From: Corella eumyota
Taxonomy: Eukaryota > Chordata > Ascidiacea > Phlebobranchia > Corellidae
Direction: 5' to 3'
Length of the DNA: 64,000 nt
Assembly (NCBI GenBank): GCA_963082875.1
Contig: OY720097.1
Location: forward strand, 22,514,501-22,578,500
Part shown: piece by piece, positions 12,481-25,358 of the stretch
Layout: each line of letters opens with the position of its first letter
Numbering within the stretch: position 1 is the stretch's first letter
Notes under the pieces: generated by a model
What the model was told of the DNA's origin: nothing
Database searches by the model: none
What the model saw: the letters and a program-made list of their open reading frames with translations, nothing else
Program-made: the position numbers and the translations under genes

Positions 12481-13289
12481 AATCGAGATATAAACAAACT
12501 AAAAGACGACGAAGTCGGAAAATAAAAATGTGTCATATTTCGTCATAGCGATTAAGCAGTTCACAAAAATCATATAAAAAATAAATTGTTAAAAACATAA
12601 TTTTTTTATTAGATATTCTAATAAATTTAAATCTTTTTTAAAATAATTTAAATGACATAGAAAATTAAAAAAATTAATTTAAAAATATATTTATATTGAA
12701 AAACTTCATATGCTTAATATGCCCGTATTCTCAATATGACCGATAGGGTCAATATGCGCGTTATATTACATATTCCTGCAGTTGGGTAGGGGTACCTCTG
12801 AGCATCTATAAAACCTAGCGTAACCGAATCACATAAATTAAATAATCTATCTTTTAAATTGCTTACTAATACACTATGGATTATTAAAGTTACTCAACAG
12901 AAATTACGTTCAAAAAAAAAAAATTTTAAATTTTATTTTAAAATAAATTTTTGTTAGGCTATGTAAACTCATAAGCTAAAGCTTTAACCTAACTCAGACT
13001 TTTACCAAGGACCACAAATAGCATTATTTTAGGCTTAACCTAGGCTCGGAATTTTGACGTTTAACTTACAGTTAGGGAAGTTTAAATGGGAGGCCTCCCA
13101 CAGACAAATGGGAGGCCAAGCACTTCTCCGTACGTGGATATTCATTGGTTTTAAAAGCGCGTCTGATCGCTTGTAGTGCCTTTAGGCCGATGGCTTTGAT
13201 CGACTGTTCGCTTTTTTGAATATCGGATCACCTACGCTATGGCAGGAACTGTTTTCCCCTGAATTTTGACAAAGTTTTATAAAGTCCCT

Positions 13290-13905
13290 CGCTAGGTTTT
13301 TTGGTAGATGTGTTGCGCTTCAGTCTTAGTAGTTAAGTTCCTCGCTAGGTTTTTTGGTAGATGTGTTGCGCTTCAGTCTTAGTAGTTAAGTCGCTTGCTA
13401 GGTTTTTATGGTAGATGTGTTGCGCGGCAGTCTAAGTAGTTAGGTTGCTTGCTAGGTTTTTTGGTAGATGTCTTGCGCTTTAGTCGTAGTAGTTAGGTTG
13501 CTTGCTAGGTTTCTTGATAGATGTGTTGCACTTCAGCCTTGGTAGTTATGCTGCTTGCTAAGTTTTTTAGTAGATGTGTTACGCTTCAGTTTTAGTAGTT
13601 GGGTTGCTTGCTAGGTTTTTTGGTAGATGTCTTGCGTTTCAATCTTAGTAGTTAAGTCGCTTGCTAGGTTTATGGTAGATGTGTTGCGCTTTAGTCCAAG
13701 TAGTTAGGTTGCTTGCTAGGTTTTTTTGGTAGATGTCTTGCAATAGTTGTGGGTAAAGTAAGTCCCTAAGTTTTTTGGTAAATGTCTTGCACTAAAGTCT
13801 TAGTAGTTTGGTCGCTTGCTAGGTTTTTTGGTAGATGTCTTGCGTCAGTTGTGTAAAGATGGTCGGTCACTAAGTTTTTTGGTAGATGTCTAATTGGTTA
13901 GTTGT
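13290..13905. repeat. Minisatellite, about 53-bp unit, about 11-12 copies
   Basis: Tandem units built on GCTAGGTTTTTTGGTAGATG followed by TGTTGCGCTTCAGTCTTAG and TAGTTAAGT. The first two units are almost identical and start 53 bp apart (13291 and 13344). Later units drift in length and sequence, and the last ones are shortened. It lies in the shared upstream region of PRXL2C and NOX2. Confidence 0.85.
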
Positions 13906-14759
13906 GTGTAAAGTTTGTTATAGACCATGTAGAGCTGGTTGGTTATAGAGCTTGTCTTGTTGTAGCTTGAATCAGTTAGTATTTTTGTAAGGTTTGCTTA
14001 TTTTTTTGAATCTTAAAGTTTGTATAATTCTAGATTTTGTATAATTTGTAGATTTTTATTTTTAAACCTAAATGTTGTTAAGTATTAAAATTATAACGTT
14101 TGATTTGTATAACAATATGGATATTACTAATAAGACAAGTGTATCAAGTAGCTATTTCTATAATTAACAATTATTAAGATAAGTTTTTAAATATATGTGC
14201 AGTTGGGCAATCTAACGTATTTGCCAATAGTATAAATATTGAGCGATTATATTATATAAGTATGTTTTTTAAGTTGTTGTGCAATAGCACAGTTACATCT
14301 TTAAAGTATTGGTAGCGGTCAAATGTTTTTTTAATTACTTTACTTTAAATCTAATGAACTATTTTAAATACACAGAATATATATATTTAAAGATCAATTA
14401 AGTTGGTATAGAATTTATACGCTAGAATAAAAAATTTATCGACTGCCTGAAAATATATATGCACATGTCGTGCATGGTATTTCGGTCATATATCGGGCAT
14501 ATTACACATAGCGGGCATATAGCGCTTACCGGGCATATACATATTCCATATACAGAATAACGTGTAAAATAATCAACAACTAAAGCAAAGTTCTGGCATT
14601 AATTATTGTTAAAAATCAATAGAGTTAACAATTAAATATATTAATAATTTAAAGGCTTATTAATAGTTTTGTAATTAAGAATAAATATCTTTATTTTAAT
14701 ATTTATAATTTTAGCAATAAATGTCAGTTTGGTGTAGTAATAATATTTAATAATTTAGA
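13906..14759. other. Upstream region of the NOX2-like gene, no gene seen
   Basis: AT-rich sequence with no coding exon recognised. Around 14440-14550 there are several GGGCATAT words in loose repetition, and similar words occur near 12710-12780. Core promoter elements cannot be identified with confidence. Confidence 0.4.
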
Positions 14760-17700
14760 ATGGGGTCAACACTTACAGGATTTTTCACGAATGATGTTTC
14801 AAGAATTGCGTTTTTTGTAAGTTAACTTAATTGTGGATTTAATAAATTAAAAAAGTTAATTAATGCATATAAAAACTACTAAAAACAAAGTTGATTTAAA
14901 GTTTAAAAATGACGGCAGCGTGGTGTAGTAGTCGGGCTGTCAAAACACTTACTACTACATAAGGTCAAGAGTACGATCCCCACAGCTTTCATGCTGTAAC
15001 GCTCTTGAATAAGGCACGACGAATAGAATAAAATCTGATTAAGCCAGCACTTAATTAGCAGCTTAATTATCGGGCAATTATAATCTATAATATCCCAAAC
15101 TGGCAAAGGCAACTCGAGACTGGGTCAGGGTAACAAATGTTATATGTTTTGGAAGTTGACCTTTCCACATCGAGGATAAAGAAATTACTTTTCTTTTGCC
15201 TTATATAATTTAACTGAGTTAAATTTATTTTAAAGCTTATTTGGATGGGGTTAAATGGATTCCTGTTTGGATATTTTTACAACTTTTATGCCACGGAGCA
15301 AAAGTTTTACTACACCAGAGTTTTGATCGGACCAGCGCTTGCTCTGGCACGTGCCCCTGCTGCTGTTCTTAATTTCAACTGTTTGTTGGTTTTGTTGCCA
15401 GTTTGCAGAAATCTTTTATCACTGTTTAGGAAAGCTTGTATGGTAAGACATTTAGTTAATTTGTTAAAAAAAGATTTTCTTAATTGCTTAAAAATATTAA
15501 AAAAAAAAAGTTATTGGTTTCAATTTGAAATTTTTGTTTTGTTTTATCCTCGATTGAACCTACAACCTAATCTAGTGAAGCCAAGTGTTTCACCCACTTT
15601 ATAATGCAATGCAATGTTTGGTATATTGTTTATTTATTTTACATATTCTACTTTTAGTGTTGCCCACTCAGAATTAGACAACTTTTAGATAAAAACATTA
15701 AATTTCATCGGATGTGTGCTTACATGATTGTACTAATGACAAGTAAGTTTGATCATCTCTTATTAATTTACATGATAAAAATCAGTTACTATGTGGTTAA
15801 AGACTACATTTTAAAAATTTTTAAATGATTTGTTTTGTTATTTTTCAATGAATTTATTTAAAATATAACTGTAAAAGGTGTGTAAAAGTAAATAAAAGAA
15901 ACAGAAAATAATTTTTTAAAATACCTCTTTCAATATTTTCGTATTTAAAAAAATGTGTATTTTCATTTATGATGAAATTAACTTTTAATTTAAATAAATT
16001 TTTATCTTTTATTATGTTTTTTAGTACTTCACTATGCAGCCCATTGCTTTAATGTCGATTTTTTCACTTCAAGTCACAAAATCACTTTACCAGCCGATGC
16101 AAGTGCAGAGGAACGACGAGTTATTTTACTAAAGCAATATTTAACTAATTTAGGAGACAGTCCTGGACAAACTTATTTAAATCCAATTAGATCGAACGTT
16201 GTAAGTATTCTTACTGTTAAAATTATTTTTTTTTTATTTTGATTTAATTTTTAAAATAATATTTATTAAAAATTTTCTACCAGTGGTCTGTCGGAGCAGT
16301 GTTTTTACTGACTGGTGGCTGGACTGGTGTTATCATAACCCTTGCTCTGTTTATGATGGTTACATCTTCTGTTGAGTTCATTCGTCGATCTTATTTTGAG
16401 GTGTTTTGGTTTACTCATCATTTGTTTATTGTATTTTATGGATTTCTTGTCGTACATGGAGTATCGTGAGTTCAAAACTTTTGTAATCATATTTTAGTTT
16501 AATCTCTTTTACTTTTATTTTTTATTGCTTTTATTTACCATTGTCCTCCCTAATTTGTTAAAAAAGCAATTAATTATCATCAAATTTTTTGCTAGATTTG
16601 TTTCATTTTGAAATATTTAATTAAACATGAAACGGTATTAACTAATGTAATATAAAATTAATCAATAAAGATAATAAAAATAACTAGTTTCAAAAAGGTT
16701 TAGTAAACAAATTGAAGTTTTAATTTTTTTTTATTTCAAAGGTCCCAGGTTCGAGGCCAGACAACTGCAAGTTTAAATGAGCACAATCCAGAAGTTTGCT
16801 CACAGATGCCAATCAATGAATGGACAGCTGAGAATGGATGTCCAACCCCACAGTTTGAGGGAAGTCCCCCCGGGGTGGGTACAAAAAATAAAATTATGTA
16901 ACAAAAAAAGTAAAGATGTGTCAATAATATTATTACTAGTCGATTGCCTGTTGTAAGAGTTGCATTTTTACTGTTATAATATGGTCGCAACTTTTAACTA
17001 ATATTTGCTCATGATAATTTACCTGCACACCATAAACTGCAGTTTTATTTATTTTAGGTATATAAATTAATCATATATATCAACCACTAAACTCCATTTA
17101 AATATATTTATATACTAGTACGGTTAAAATAGTGGCTAGTTTTTTGTAAGTATTTTTTAAGTATATTTTGTTACTGTTATAGACTTGGAAATGGGTGATT
17201 GGGCCGATGATCATCTACTTTTTTGAGCGGGTGATTCGGGCAGTTCGAGCAACCCAGGAAGTTGAAATCGTAAAGGTTTGTGTTTGTTAGAATATAACTC
17301 AATTACCTGAGAAATATTTTTTATTAACCCCTTCCATAACCTCTATCTGAGAAAAAATTTCATAAAAAATATGGAAATCTGTTCTTAGTAAAATGTCTTT
17401 TTTGGTACTACTGGCTGTTACTATAAAACAGTTATGGTCCTATTGTATCTTAATATATCTTAACAGACATTGAAATTCATATTTTTAAATTTTTTTTACA
17501 AATCTTAGGTAATAAAACATCCATCACGAGTTATAGAAATTCAGATGAAAAAAAAAGGATTTTTTGCAGAAGTTGGACAATATGTTTTCGTCAAATGTTC
17601 AACGTTGTCTCATCTTGAGTGGCATCCTTTCACTCTCACTTCTGTGAGTTTTAAATAAAGTTTTCTGTTTAACATTTTTTTGTTTTGTCGATATCTTAAA

Positions 17701-20453
17701 ATTTTTAAATATGAAAATCTCTTGAATTTTCACTTGAATTGTTTCAGGAAACAATCAAGGAATAATTTAAATATAAATTTAATATTTTACTATTAAGTAG
17801 GGGGCTTTTATTGGTTTTATTAGTTTTAAAACAAACTTAGTGATTTTTAAAAAGTTTTATACAAAACTTAGTCGACTTGTCTAATGCATAACAAGTTGTG
17901 TTTTAGCTGTCTTATTGTGGTTGCGATTAAAATTGTTTGCGATTTTTAACTCCCTTACCACAAGTGGCAGATTTTTTATTTTTAAGACCTGTAAATTGAA
18001 CAATTAAATTCTGTAAAGTCTGTAGTTAACTTTAAGATTATTTTTCCTTCCAGGCTCCAGAGGAAAATTACTTCAGTGTCCATGTTAGAACAGTTGGTGA
18101 TTGGACGAATGGATTGTGCAAGGCTCTTGGCGCAGACGAGTCAGGAGGAGAGGTAGTGATGTTTTCTAATTTTAATTTTTTTAAGATATTTATGTTTGTA
18201 ATAGTTTTAAATACAAAATAATTTTTGCATAAAAATTTAAGATCAAATTTTTTTGTAAATTAAATTTATATTATAATTTAAAAATAATTCAATTATCTGT
18301 TTAAACTTTGGTATATAAATAATTTAAATAAAAAAAAAACTGGATAAAAAGTTATTATTTAAATAGACTTATCATAAAAAGGAAATTTAAATTTAGCAAA
18401 ATTTTGCTTCCCCCAATTCTATAGAATATAATTTCCTGTAGGCTTTATTGTATTACTCATAATTACCTGTGTATATTATGATTTATTAACTAGGGTAAAA
18501 TAAATAACGTTACGTATAAATGTAACTTGTTTAATATAAAAAATATTTGTAATGTCATTGTTACATGGTAAAAACTGAATTTATGTTTTCAAATATGCTA
18601 AAATGAATAATAAAATTAGATTTTCATGTTGTATAGACTTAGTTGATATTAAATACTATTTAAATACAGTTTTATTTAACTTGTTTATTACTAAAACCAG
18701 AATTTGTTGTTTTCTTTAAAATGACCATATTTTGAACTTTTATTTCCTTAAGGTTTTACCATCTTGGAAAATGCCCTCATTGGGCATAGATGGCCCATTT
18801 GGGACAGCAAGTGAGGACGTATTTGAGTACCCAGTAGCTATTTGTGTGGGCTCGGGAATTGGGGTAACCCCCTTTGCTTCATTGCTTAAATCTGTTTGGT
18901 TAGTTGAAATAAATAATTATTTTAATCTTAGTTGTAGTAAACAATTTGGTATATTGTATAAAAGCAATGATAATTACCTCTTGAGGTCCTGGGTTTGATT
19001 CTCACTGCTTAAATTACCTAATATGTAGTTTATATGCTACATACTTTAACTAAGCTTCACAATCAATAGGTGGTTTATACTAGCTACTTTAATAATAAAT
19101 CAAACTACCAAAGGGAACTTGAAGGTCAGGGTAACAATGTTTGTCTCTTATTAAGTTTAATAATGTATCTTAAAAATAAATAATGTTATGTAATATATTT
19201 TGTTCCTAATACTTTTTTAAAATTTTGAATGTAAGCATTTCATTAAATTTGTGTTTTAACAAAAAGGTACAAAAACCAATCAGGTGAAAACAACCTTACA
19301 CTCAAGAAAGTTTATTTCTTTTGGATATGTCCCGAAGTTCATGCGTTTGAGTGGTTTGGAGATATGTTAAAACATTTGGAACGACAACTTACAGAGATAG
19401 GAAGGACGGATCTGATTGATTATCATATTTATTTAACAAGAGGATGGGATGTAAAACAGGTAACTTAACTTGATGATTAATATTGAATAAATTTTGTTGT
19501 TTATGTCATGGTATACTAAAGACAACAGAAAAATTAAAAATAGCTTATGAATTTCACAGAAGTTACAAAATTTTTTCATTACTTTTAAGAGTCTTTAAAA
19601 ACTGTGTCATGTTTTAAACATGAATATTGTTTTATTGTGTGATAAGTTATTTAAATTGTAACTTACTTGTGTATGGAAATAATGAACTCAAGTACCCATT
19701 CAAAGTTAACTTTTAAAACCCCTTTATTTTTATAAATAGCTCATTGTTTATCAGGCATAAAGAAAACTTAAAAATTTACAATAATTTAAAAATAAAAAAA
19801 TATTTAGAAAAAATAAAACATTTATTCTAAACAATTAGAAAGCAAATTTAGTCCTAATATTTGGTGACAAAAATTTTCCTAAACATTAAAACTTCTTACA
19901 GGCACGAGCCATAGCTGTACATGAAGAAGATCAACATGACCTAATCACTGGTTTGGAACAGAAAACCAACTACGGACGTCCAAACTGGGACGAGATATTC
20001 ACCCAAGTAGCTCGATCACACCCTGATACACATGTTGGGGTTTTCTTCTGTGGGGTAGCTGCTTTATCACATATTGTAAGTTGAAGTTTTTTTTATCATG
20101 TTAATATTAAGACCAATTAACCAGCCTTAAAATTGATGCATTGTGTAGTGGTTAGAACACTTGGCTTTTTTGCATAGGTTGTTGGTTAAATATTCACTTC
20201 TTTCATACAGTAGCACCCTTGAGGTTAATGGTTTAATCCCTACTGCTTCCATGTTGTTGTGACCTCAAGAAAGGCACTATAACAGTTTATACTCTTACTT
20301 AGCTGATTAACTCACACCTTTAAAGTAAAACTGGATAAATTTCAAAATCGAAATATATTTAACCAAGTTACAATTACTTTTTAGTTACATAAGATGAGCA
20401 ACAAACATTCAGGAAATGGAGTTTATTTTCATTACAACAAAGAAAATTTCTAA
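14760..20453 (+). CDS. NOX2: NOX2-like NADPH oxidase catalytic subunit, complete, 13 exons
   Basis: Exons: 14760-14816, 15236-15442, 15658-15742, 16025-16200, 16284-16465, 16742-16874, 17183-17275, 17509-17643, 18054-18152, 18753-18898, 19267-19459, 19902-20075 and 20385-20453. All phases agree and give about 582 aa (human NOX2 is 570). The enzyme moves electrons from NADPH through FAD and two haems across the membrane to make superoxide. Seen in order: [20 protein letters not shown]; haem-ligand histidines in FHRMCAYM with HYAAH, and in FWFTHHLF with VVHG; FAD motif [26 protein letters not shown] motif [19 protein letters not shown]-terminal YNKENF. The start MGSTLTGFF matches the short first exon of NOX2-type genes. 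The NOX2/1/3 clade is favoured over NOX4, NOX5 or DUOX because there are no EF-hands or peroxidase domain and the NOX2 segments match closely. Confidence 0.95.
14905..15195 (+). repeat. tRNA-derived SINE-like element in NOX2 intron 1
   Basis: The head GCGTGGTGTAGTAGTCGGGC resembles an A box and GTACGATCCCCAC a degenerate B box. The body has TATAATCTATAATATCCCAAA and GGCAACTCGAGACTGGGTC, and the tail CATCGAGGATAAAG. This is the most complete copy of the family in the window and sits just upstream of exon 2. Confidence 0.85.
18975..19155 (+). repeat. Degenerate SINE-like element in NOX2 intron 10
   Basis: CCTGGGTTTGATTCTCACTGC is B-box-like, and CAAACTACCAAAGGGAACTTGAAGGTCAGGGTAAC matches the SINE 3' body. 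The copy is old and internally deleted. Confidence 0.55.
20130..20340 (+). repeat. Degenerate SINE-like element in NOX2 intron 12
   Basis: The head GCATTGTGTAGTGGTTAGAAC is tRNA-like, with GGTTTAATCCCTACTGCTTC as a decayed B box and AAGAAAGGCACTATAACAGT as the start of the SINE body. Confidence 0.55.
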
Positions 20454-21655
20454 ACACCAAAAAAAAAATTAAATCAGGTTAAAAATTAACCTAATTTGTT
20501 ATTATCAAGTTGAACAATGTTAAATTTTTATTATTAGAGTAAGGTTTAAGTCCATTTATCTGGTTTGTAAAATATTCGTTTCCTACCTTTAAAAGCACAA
20601 AATATAATCATTTTTAAAGTTGTGCAATAACTTCTTTTTTGTGCCTTTATTAATATATGCCTCTGATTATGTAAACAGCATTTCTCATAGTTTACTGTTA
20701 CTGATATACCCCATTCATTCAATTTGTATATTACTTGATGCAGCATTTAAGTGTTAGTTTAGAAAAGTGGTTTTTATTTTCCACTATCAAAATTTGTTTA
20801 TTATTAAATCAAAGTTAATCTTGTATATAAGGTACGAAAAATACAAATCATATTTTAAATAAAAGTGGTACTGTAGCCTTAACTTCATTTTTTTCAAATT
20901 TTTAAATGATTACTGTAACTTTTGTACACAGTTTTATAAACATTTTACTATCTGACACACTTTTTTATGTACTTATTATTAGCCATTAAATTAGTTTGAT
21001 TTTTTACGTACTTAATTTTTATATGCAGTCACCTATTGTGCATTACGTTTTAATTTTTGCTTTAATCAAACAGCCCCTTTCTGTTGGTAATATTTAGTTT
21101 TAGTTTTACTGTATCTGTTAGTTTTTGTGGCATATTTCAGTTATAACTTATTTATTTTATTTGTATAAAAAGAATCAAAATTACACTTTTTTGTTAGTAA
21201 TCAGTTTTGTAAAGTATCTGAGATTACGATTTTTATTTTTTTGTTTTATTAATCTTGCCACTTGTATTATATTTATTTAACTGTATATTATTAATTGTTA
21301 TTTCTTAAAAAAAGGTATTATATAATTTTTTTATTTTTATTCGGTATTTATAATCCATATGAGAATTAATTTAATTAAAAATAACTTTTTTTTACGAAAA
21401 ATTATTTGTTACACAATGGTATGTTAATAAAATATATTATTGCACAGATTTTAAAACAACATTTAAATCATTAACTTAAGTTTTTAAGTGTATATTTATT
21501 TAATTTCTAATTTACCCCCAGCATTTTTTGCAATGATTTTGATTGTTGCAAAAGATTAAATATTGTAGATTGTCTGTCTAATAGTTTAAACTTATGACTT
21601 TTGAGACTTATTAAGTCACTTAAACTTGTTTGTAATTTTAATCACATACTACTCT
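20454..21655. other. Spacer between NOX2 and the lectin receptor array
   Basis: AT-rich; no coding exon, RNA gene or recognised repeat seen. The flank-repeat tract of lectin gene A begins near 21656. Confidence 0.5.
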
Positions 21656-22300
21656 CTAAATATAAACTTAACAATAATGATGTCATACCAATGTTTTTGT
21701 CTTTAAAAGTTCAAGAAATCATAACAGTTTACTAAACTTTTAAACCCATTGTCTTGCTTTTAACTTTCATAGATTTTTTTATATTTAGAAATAAAAATAT
21801 TTTATTTTGCAAACTTTTAAACCTAATAAATCATATATAACACAATGAACATAAATACATTTATATTTTTCTTTAGCAGTTCAAGAAATCATGACAGTTC
21901 ACTAAACTTTTAAACTTATTGTTCTGCGTTTAATTAAAGGGATTGTTTTTATATTTAGAAATAAAAAAACTATTATTTTGCAAACTTATAAATCATATAA
22001 CACAATGAACATAAATACATTTATATTTTTCTTTAACAGTTCAAGAAATCATGACAGTTTACTAAACTTTTAAACTTATTGTTCTGCTTTTGATTGAGGG
22101 GGTTGTTTTTATATTTGGAAATAAAAAAATTATTATTTTGTTAATTTCTAAACCCATGTGTTATATAAAAAAATATTAAACACATGCGTAATAAGAAATA
22201 TAAATACATTTATATTTTTGTTTAACAGTTCAAGAAGTTATAACATTTTTTTATTTTTTTATTTATAATTTTAGGAAAAAGTTTATACGTTTAATATTTT
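21656..22300 (+). repeat. 5' flank repeat tract of lectin gene A, about four units
   Basis: Units of roughly 150-175 bp, each running AATGATGTCATACCAATG or a variant, TTTTTGTCTTTAACAG, TTCAAGAAATCATGACAGTT, TACTAAACTTTTAAAC, ATTGTCTTGCTTTTAA and TTTTTATATTTAGAAATAAA. Copies of TTCAAGAA lie near 21712, 21880, 22040 and 22228. The last one leads directly into the 5' end of the gene. The same tract, longer, precedes genes B, C and D. Confidence 0.8.
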
Positions 22301-22388
22301 AAAGTTAAAAGCTTTTACTAAGCTTATGTTGTCTTCATTTATTATTTTTATATTACTTTATTTAAGCAACAAAGCGATTAGTTACAAA

Positions 22389-24958
22389 ATGAACAAGTTA
22401 GTTTTAAGTTTGATAATTTTAAGTTTTAATGTTGTAAATGGGCAACAATGGTATGCACATGACAATGTAGAATATCATTTCAGTTTACCTAAGGTTAACT
22501 ACACAGCAGCGGTGGCAAGATGTGCAGAAATGAATGCCAGGTTGGCAATTCTCAAGACATCGGGAATCCGTTATTTTCTTAATCAAACATTAAAATCACT
22601 AAAAAGTAAGATTAAAATTTAAAAACGGTAATAAATTAAAATTTAAAAACGGTAATAAATTTATTAAGACTATGTAAAAAGCAGTTTTGTTTTAAAACAT
22701 TTTCAAGGCGATAAGATTTTGTTTTTGTTAACTATCTTTATTCAATTTGCTGTTATAAAAAATTATTATAACTTTTAGATAGAAGTAACTCAATCTGGAT
22801 TGGCCTTACAAGAACAAACCCAGCTAATGACAATTCCTCTTTTAAGTGGAACGATGGAACAACTTTGCAGAGCAGTCAAGCTAATTGGGATGCTGGCGAA
22901 CGTGATGACTGGGAAGGAAATGAGAATTGTGTTGTGTTATATGTTCGCAATTTAAAGTGGAAGGACCGCCAATGTCAACATAACTTTAGTTATATTTGCC
23001 AACGAGATTTACCATCATGTAAGTAACTTTTAGTCTTGATCAATTGTTTTTACTTTTAATCTATTTATTTTCACACTGAGCGTTGCTTAATTGTATTTGT
23101 TAATTTAATAAAATGTAAAAAGAATTCAACTCTGTTAGATAATAATTTGTTTTTGTTGTACAGCTACAATTACTTCAGTTATGGCAACAACTACCATGGC
23201 AACAAATGCCATGACAACAACTACCATGACATCAACTACCATGACTACAAAAATATCTTTAAACAAAACAACAAAATTACACACAGTCCAACAACAATTT
23301 AAGGTTACTTTAAATATTATTTTTGTAGTTGACAATTTGTCTAGATTGAGATCAATCATATGTCAAAGGTTGAGTCTGAATCTGTTGATGTTTTAAATTG
23401 TTGGCTTACATATTTACTACCATTTGTAATAACTTTTTGTTTAGAACTTTCCGTTGATATTAGGATGTGCAATTGCTGGACCATTCATGCTTATTGCTGT
23501 TATTGTCGTTTGCTATCTATATTGTAAAAACGGAGCTACAAGTAAGTATAACGTAAAACATTTTACATGGGTTTGTGTGAAGGTGATACTTACAAATTAT
23601 CATTAAATAATTTTCGCAATATTTGGACATATGTGAGATGTTAACGTCACAAGAGCGAATAGTATATCATTGTTGAGACTCAAAGACGAAAAAGGTTGAC
23701 ATTAACTCTGTGTTAAAATCAATATAACACGACTAGTGACAATCTGCTAATTTAAGGTTAAGCCAGTGCTTTGTCATCATTTTAACCAATAAGTCATGCC
23801 TAATTATTTTGTATACATACAATTTTATATTATTTATTTAAGTCTTAGTTTATTTAATGTTATTTTGCAGCCGAACCAGAGCCTAATCATGTAGAAGTTG
23901 TTGCATGTAAGTTTATTTTAAATTTTGCGTTATATTTGTGTTAGCCTTTTTAATACCACTTTAACTTTTAAAGATTCTGGGTTTAAGTTAAGTTCAGTCA
24001 TTTTTTTGCATCACGACTTTTTTAAGCCCTCTTGACATTTATCTTACCTATTATTTTATTCATACCATACACACACAGAATAGTTCAGCGTTTTCTATAG
24101 ATTTTGTAATACACTTATTATGACTCTTTTGCATGCTTTTTAAAAATAGATTTAAATAAAATTGTTGACTGTTTAAATTTTTTACAGACAATCGACAAGG
24201 AATTAATTAAAAACAATGTAGCTGGAAACAAGTTAAAAAGAAATAAACATTTTAATGATTTCATTAGGAATGCCCAAAAATTGTGTAAAACTTTGATCAC
24301 TTTGTAAAACGATACTAAATTATTCCTTGATTGACACAATATAAGACGGGCTAATTTCTGTAAATATTTTACATTTTCCATGTTATGTTACCATTTTAAA
24401 TTCACAGCCTTGTTAAAAGTAATATGTATTACGCTTGAACCTTCAATTGTTTTTGTTACATTTGGTTGACAAACTTTTTAACTAAATTAAGGTAAAAATG
24501 GATTTAATATATATCATATGTAATAGCTTTACGTGCGTTAAAAGATATTTTTCTTTTAAATACTTTATTGTTTTAAACGAGTTAATTCAATAGTTTATGC
24601 TTATCTTAAAACAAAACAAATAAATATGTAGTTAACTACTTTTTTAACTATGGAATTATTTAAATTTTACAACGCCTTTTAATAACTGATAACCAAATAA
24701 CACATTTGTTAGCACTAAAAACATGTATATATGTAATGTTATAAAATGTTCTTTTACTTATTTTGTTTTTTTGTTTGTTATTTTTTAAACTTTTAACTTT
24801 GGTGTTTTATCGTCTTTAGAGAGAGGTCTCTTTTTAAACCTTCTTTTAACACTCATCATGGGCGCACATTCATGGGCGCACTTCAAAAAAATAGTTTTAA
24901 CAAAAATTGTATTTTTACAGAGAATCAACAAGAAATTTACATGCTTCCTTTTAACTGA
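22389..24958 (+). CDS. C-type lectin receptor A: one CTLD, stalk, membrane span, one tail microexon
   Basis: Exons: 22389-22605, 22779-23018, 23164-23303, 23445-23541, microexon 23871-23906, then a last exon at 24188-24210 or 24921-24958. The start MNKLVLSLIILSFNVVNG is a signal peptide; an in-frame Met at 22326 is possible but that stretch varies between paralogues. The lectin domain has RCAEMN, WIGLTRTN, NENCVVL and YICQRD with the expected cysteines. The sugar-site triplet reads ERD instead of EPN, so Ca-dependent sugar binding is doubtful. The stalk is ACA/ATG-repeat DNA coding Thr-rich, probably O-glycosylated sequence. The span is LILGCAIAGPFMLIAVIVVC, followed by YLYCKNG. The microexon codes (T)EPEPNHVEVVA. 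It is the simplest member of the array and perhaps close to the ancestral plan (inference). Confidence 0.82.
24188..24210 (+). CDS. Gene A last exon, version 1
   Basis: Preceded by TTTTTTACAG. In phase 1 after the microexon (which ends in T) it codes YNRQGIN and a stop. It and its surroundings look like a diverged duplicate of the 24785-25020 segment: both have the CGC-TTTTAAAAATA lead-in, a TTTTTACAG acceptor and an AAAACAAGTTA-like follow-on. Either may be the one used. Confidence 0.55.
24921..24958 (+). CDS. Gene A last exon, version 2 (EIYMLPFN end)
   Basis: Preceded by TATTTTTACAG and codes x-NQQEIYMLPFN-stop in phase 1, the same C-terminus as gene B (NKEGIYMLPFN) and gene C (NEEGIYMLPFN). 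The first codon depends on the preceding exon. After the gene A microexon (ending T) it becomes TAG, a stop; after the membrane exon alone (ending A) it becomes AAG, Lys, and the conserved end is translated. Confidence 0.6.
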
Positions 24959-25358
24959 AAACAAGTTATACAAAAATGATTTTTTTAGTAACTTTATTAA
25001 GAATCCACATTCAAACTTAAACTGTTAACATTGTTTTACTTTTTCATGATTTTATTATTGTTTTTTCGATATATTTAGTTGTTACCTTTTTTAACTAGAT
25101 TAGATTAAAATATGGCTTTATTATATCATGTAATAACTTTACATGTGTTAAAATGTATAATTTCTTTTACATACTAAACACACAAATATAAACAAATAGA
25201 TGGCCAGTATACTACTTTTCAAACTTGAAATCATTTAAATTTTTACCAAGTCTTTTAACAGTGAACAAATGATATATTTGTTATCTCCAAATAAAACATT
25301 TATATTTAATGTTTTAAATGTACTTCTACTCTTGTTGTTTCTTAGTTTGTTATTTTGT

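Noticed and set aside
13075-13260. GC-richer segment with GGGAGGCC repeats as a gene exon
   Set aside because: The best frame is only about 23 codons, with no homologue recognised and no donor site.
16305-16990. Minus-strand frames inside NOX2
   Set aside because: They are shadows of NOX2 exons 5 and 6, whose plus-strand translation matches the family closely.
22326-22388. Upstream in-frame Met in gene A (and equivalents in B, C and D)
   Set aside because: The extra N-terminal stretch is poorly conserved between paralogues and would place the signal peptide internally; the shared MNKLVLSL start with AAAATG context is preferred.
23135-23359. Minus-strand frame rich in Met and Val over the gene A stalk
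   Set aside because: It is the complement of the Thr-rich ACA/ATG stalk repeat and has no independent support.
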